In this document: in pieces, positions 60,085 to 64,000 of the stretch
Numbering within the stretch: the first letter of the stretch is position 1
How the letters are laid out: the number at the start of each line of letters is the position of its first letter
Assembly: GCA_019722365.1 (NCBI GenBank)
Contig: JADFUC010001943.1
Span: 1 to 64,000 of the forward strand
Source of the DNA: Lithospermum erythrorhizon
Lineage: Eukaryota > Streptophyta > Magnoliopsida > Boraginales > Boraginaceae
Direction: 5' to 3'
Length of the DNA: 64,000 nucleotides
Made by a program: the position numbers and the translations under genes
The notes under the pieces: model-generated
Told to the model about the DNA's origin: nothing
Seen by the model: the letters and a program-made list of their open reading frames with translations, nothing else
Database searches by the model: none

Positions 60085-60720
60085 TTTATTCATTCCATTT
60101 TTTTTATTTATCGTTTTACTCAATTGTACATAGATTAATAAAAAGTAAAAATAGTAAAAAAATTACATTGAAAATATAAAATGACAATTATTTGAAACTA
60201 TATCATTGGTTGGTTGATAATTTAATGAGAAAAATTGATCAAACAATACATTTTCAATTATGCATTGAACGATTGAACATCATTACAAGGTTGTACTTTT
60301 ACTTTCTTCATTTTATTTATCATTTTAGTCATTTGCACATAGATTAATAAAAAAATAAAAGTATTAACAAATTACATGAAAAATATAAAATGACAATAAT
60401 TTGAAATTATATCATTGATCGGTTGATAATTTAATGAGAAAAAATAATCAAAAAATATATTTACTATTGTGCATTATTGAACGATTGAACATCATTACAA
60501 GGTCGTACTTTCACTTTCTTCATTCTTCCTTTTTACTCATTCCGTTTTTTTATTTGTTGTTTTAGTCATTTGCACATAGATTAATAAAAAGAAAAAATAG
60601 TAAAAAAATAACATTGAAAATATAGAATGATAATTATTTGAAACTATATCATTGGTTGATTGATAATTTAATGAGAAAAAATAATAAAAAAGTACATTGA
60701 AAATATGTAAGTACAATTTT
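60085..60720. repeat. Three tandem copies of a ~210-235-bp AT-rich repeat
   Basis: Each unit contains CACATAGATTAATAAAAA (first copy ACATAGATTAATA), then ATATAAAATGACAAT, TTTGAAACTATATCATTG and GTTGATAATTTAATGAGAAA. The first two also share GAACGATTGAACATCATTACAAGG. Landmarks recur at ~60,128, ~60,336 and ~60,572. No coding sequence; the third copy is shortened. Confidence 0.85.
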
Positions 60721-60820
60721 TTATATTAGAATGACAAATATTTTGAAACAAAAATTTTAGGCTAGAAGGAGAAATAAAAAAAGGCTAAATTTCATATAGC
60801 CACTTGAACTACGGAATCCG

Positions 60821-61040
60821 TGGCCTAATGGTCTAGTGGTATCCGGTCTGAGCCTCTATTCAAGAGGTCTCATGTTCGATTTCTGGCAGAGGAGTATATT
60901 ATACATACTTCCTCAATTTCGTGCACCCACTATGTGAGACTTTTAGTCGCTGCGAGCAATTACTTGCCCTCGATGCAATATCCAGGCGAAGACGATGGTT
61001 TAGGCTCTCATTTGCTTAGCTTAGAATTTAATTAATGTTT
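60821..61040 (+). mobile_element. tRNA-derived SINE-like element
   Basis: TGGTCTAGTGGT at 60,829-60,840 fits an RNA polymerase III A box, and GTTCGATTTC at 60,874-60,883 a B box ~34 bases later, as in a tRNA gene. The sequence cannot fold as a functional tRNA (no proper acceptor pairing seen) and is followed by ~150 bases of unrelated body. A plant SINE is the likely reading; the 3' end and target duplication are not defined. Confidence 0.6.
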
Positions 61041-61967
61041 GATATTGTATGTAATTTAAATAGACACCGTTCTCCCTGATTATTCTCTGTATATGTGATT
61101 TTAATTCACATGCTATACTTAGACCCAAATTTAAGTGAATTATATTCTAGCCCATCAATTCACTTTGACGTTATAGCTAGTGAGGGACATAGAGCATGAA
61201 ATATGATTATGTAGTGTATGACTGTGTGTGTGAATAGAGGTATGTGTGTATGAATAGAGGTATATCAGTAAATCAATAAAAAACAACCGACAGTGACAGA
61301 GACTCGATGACTTGTAGTCTTCTACTCCAAAAGAAGCTTCTGGCTTATGAAAGTTACAAGAGGATCTTTTACCACAATTTGGCAATTGATTCTCCAAAAA
61401 GTAAGGACAATTTCCTATCAAAACTAGTACGGAGTAAGACACTACTCCATGTTACCCTGTAGTCTTGGAGTAGAGCTTGCCATCTATCTGCTTTACCAGA
61501 AATTGGCTCGATAAAATGGACCCGAAAATTGCTTGAAAATTAAATGAAACCGTATTGAGTGAAGAGTCCTTATATTTTTTAAGATATAAAGAAGGCGTGT
61601 TGTGCCGTTCAGCGGTCATATCTTGCTTCTTTTTTTGTTTTTTTTTTTTTTGGCGGAAGTCTTTGTTTGCAATTATCATCAGCTAGTAGAAAGCCGATAA
61701 ATTAATAATGGGATTATATAATAAAGACTCTAAGATAATATTTTTTGGCACGGTTTCCTTCGAGGATATGGGTGCTAATAAATGAATAATTAAGTGTTTT
61801 TTTTGTTATTTTTTCATTTTTTTACACAGGTCATATGCCGCTATGCTTTTAGTTCCTTTTCGAGTTTTTTTTTTTTCAATTATCAACTATTAGAAAGCTT
61901 CGATAACTTAATATATATTTAATAAACTCTCTAAGATAATATTTTATTTTTAGATGGGTCGGACTAG
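61041..61967. other. Intergenic DNA, no gene seen
   Basis: AT-rich with homopolymer T runs (for example ~61,629-61,652 and ~61,867-61,878). Two similar segments, ~61,660-61,740 and ~61,875-61,945 (ATTATCA, TAGAAAGC, GATAA, CTCTAAGATAATATTTT), form a short direct repeat next to the following LTR. Confidence 0.4.
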
Positions 61968-64000
61968 TGTAATAACAACCCGTTATAAAAAAAAAATATT
62001 TTCGATTCGATGTGGGACCGGTGATAAATATAAATAATTTCGATGATAATATTATTTAAGTAAATTATTTTAGCCGAATACATTTATAATTTAATAGTTT
62101 TTTGCCATGGAAAATTTTTTCTTTGCAATCGAGGTTCGTTGAGATTTAGAATGCGATAAGCGGAGAATTAACCCGAGGAAACCGAAAGGGACTCAGTCTT
62201 TTAAATGTCTATCCATACTTATCTTCCACATCATCACCAACACTTCATCTTCTTCTTCTTTCATCGTGAGATTCATACCTCCCCTTGAAAAATTTCTTAT
62301 TTCCATTCTCTGTGATTATTAAGCTCCAAACTCAGAATCGTTTGTAGAATATAGTTCTCCCCGTCCTTCTCTTCGGGTTAAAAGTATGAAAGTTCAAGTC
62401 TTTTGAGATATTTCCTTTGAGTTTTGACATAATTGACTTTTAGTTGACTTTTCCATAAAATTGAATTTTATGATGAATTGGTTGGTTATTTGTTCTATGA
62501 TGTATATAAATGGGTAATTCATGAAGCTTGAGGCCGTTTGAGGATGTTTATGGGTTGACTTTTAGGTTCGATTTGACTTTTTTGGGTTGATATTTTTCTA
62601 AGACTTTTAAATGTGTAGGAGGTTATATTGGGACCTTATTATAGTTGTTGTGATGTTAAATTGGTGTTAAAAAATTGATTAAAAGGGAATTATGTTGAAA
62701 AAAGTGTTAATTCAAGTTGAGTTATAATTGATATTTGGAGTATAGGTTGTTAATTATGGACTTAGATTAACTAAAATGATTTATAAGGTGATTTGTAACA
62801 TTAAATAATAAGATGGAATTTTGTGAGAGTCCCGATTGGGTTGTGTCGATGGGATTATGATTCGTCTCGTTTATCATGTTAGGCTGTTTAGAGATAGTTC
62901 CCCTAAAATTGGTTATGTATCTTCTAGAACGCCGGTATAATGTAGGTCTTGATTATACTTTCACAGGTGTTTGTTTAGGCGTGTGGCTGGAAAAGAGGCA
63001 GTTACCTTGATTGTGTTCGTGGAGGTTTTGTGGTAGCTAACGAGGTGAGTACTTATCTCGCAGGTGTTACTTTCGTGTCTTTAAATTTATTATTGAACAT
63101 GTTATTGTGTGTTTATGACTACGTGAAATGACCATGTAATTGTTGTATGATTATGTGGCGATTCATTTGTGTGAGCCATGATATGATGCTATTGATTATA
63201 CGTAGATGAAGATTGCTTTCGAGTAAGTAATAGCTTGAACTCCCAACTTATTTTTCGATTACGTGGCCTTGTCTGGCCCTTATAGTTCTGTGGCAGCAAT
63301 GCGTCGTGTTTGACTTACGATTGTGAGATGTTTTTAAATTTGTGTCTTTGGATATTATTTGGGGTAAGTAGTTGGTTATTGAGAGGTGATAGTTAGAGTT
63401 ATGTATGACCAAGTGACTTGAGTATCGAGGATTTGACCTATGTTAGAGATGATTAGGGGTTAGGTGACTCTCCTTCTACGCGGATATGCGGCTTGATGTG
63501 GCCTTATACTTTGTGTATAAGTGCGGTGTGCCTTATACTTAGTGTATAAGTGGGTAGCGCCTTATACTTTGTGTAGAGATGCGGTGTGCCTTATACTTTG
63601 TGTATAAGTGCGGTTTTGGCGCTTATCTTTGCGGTATAGTGCCGGGTAGTTATTATTAGTCCATTCTAGCAATTGACGGATTGAGCATATAAGCATTAGA
63701 GGTTGGTATCTTGGTGGGGATATGAGAGATGGAGGTTTGATGACTAGAGTTGTAGCCGTGGACAGGTCTAGTGATTTCTTTACGGAATTATTGTGCTTTG
63801 AAACCTTCTATTATATCAACATGTATTATGTGCGAGAGACTTCTGTGAATCATGTTGTATGACCTTTAGGTAGTCTACGGATATATGTATTTTATTCATA
63901 TTTGACTATTATATTATTGATTGACTCGTTCCGTATGTGATGCACCCACAGTATTTCACTAAGCCAGCGACACACCACACCGCTTTGAAGCATTTCATTT
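61968..64000 (+). repeat. LTR of the inner retroelement family, cut by the window edge
   Basis: Begins TGTAATAACAACCCGTTAT and is collinear with the LTRs at 19,171, 26,412 and 33,708: CCATGGAAAATTTT at ~62,105, GCGATAAGCGGAGAATTA, GTGTAGGAGGTTATATTGGGACC at ~62,613 and CACACCAC near the end. It is more diverged, lacks the TATAAATA box, and carries CTTATAC-TTTGT-GTATAAG hairpins at 63,503-63,521 with two further close copies. Whether an internal region follows is outside the window. Confidence 0.85.

Noticed and set aside
60821..60895. A tRNA gene
   Set aside because: Pol III boxes are present, but acceptor and anticodon stems do not pair properly; SINE-like body follows.

Overview
This is nuclear DNA from a flowering plant, probably a eudicot. 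The evidence is intron-bearing genes with GT..AG junctions, a chloroplast-lumen immunophilin, a cellulose-synthase-interactive armadillo protein, and plant-type transposons (Tekay/Del-like Ty3-gypsy, hAT, CACTA, Stowaway-like). I cannot name the species from sequence alone. Only two recognisable host genes remain, one at each side; most of the rest is transposon-derived or low-complexity DNA.

Left arm (1-13.9 kb). Positions 1-6.0 kb hold unassigned repeat-rich DNA: a ~60-bp tandem array, two very AT-rich arrays, a G-rich block, and GGAGACGGG-type motifs on both sides. At 6.1-6.64 kb lies a broken DNA-level copy of part of the CSI3-like gene from the other side of the window. At 7.4-11.6 kb is a plus-strand FKBP16-2/PnsL4-like gene (thylakoid-lumen FKBP, NDH-associated in Arabidopsis) with five exons, of which exon 2 looks damaged. 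Degenerate CCGGTCC-rich repeat DNA follows.

Middle (14.0-40.5 kb). This is a nest of Ty3-gypsy elements, all on the plus strand. An outer element (LTRs ~14.0-16.25 and ~38.26-40.5 kb) is interrupted near its RNase H coding region by a second family arranged LTR-internal-LTR-internal-LTR (19.17-36.31 kb). A short probable solo LTR (~37.08-37.48 kb) sits inside the outer integrase. All gag-pol reading frames are broken, mainly by small insertions and deletions, so either decay or poor consensus quality in repeats is possible.

Right arm (40.5-64 kb). Fragments of a hAT-type transposase and a MAPKKK kinase, a CACTA terminus and further CACTA debris lead to the one clearly intact gene. This is a minus-strand CELLULOSE SYNTHASE INTERACTIVE 3-like gene (coding 48,833-56,751; about 2,104 residues; leader exons up to ~58.3 kb). 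It has an upstream ORF ending two bases before the likely start codon and a tandem duplication in its leader intron. Beyond it are a 531-bp hAT MITE with a perfect 8-bp target duplication, a three-copy ~210-235-bp repeat, a tRNA-derived SINE-like segment, and a further LTR of the inner retroelement family that runs off the right edge.

The two host genes have unrelated roles (photosynthetic NDH complex; cellulose deposition along microtubules) and show no sign of functional linkage. I found no novel multi-gene system. The notable features are structural: the retroelement dimer, the CSI fragment duplicated with its intron, the uORF and leader duplication, and conserved hairpins in the LTRs.
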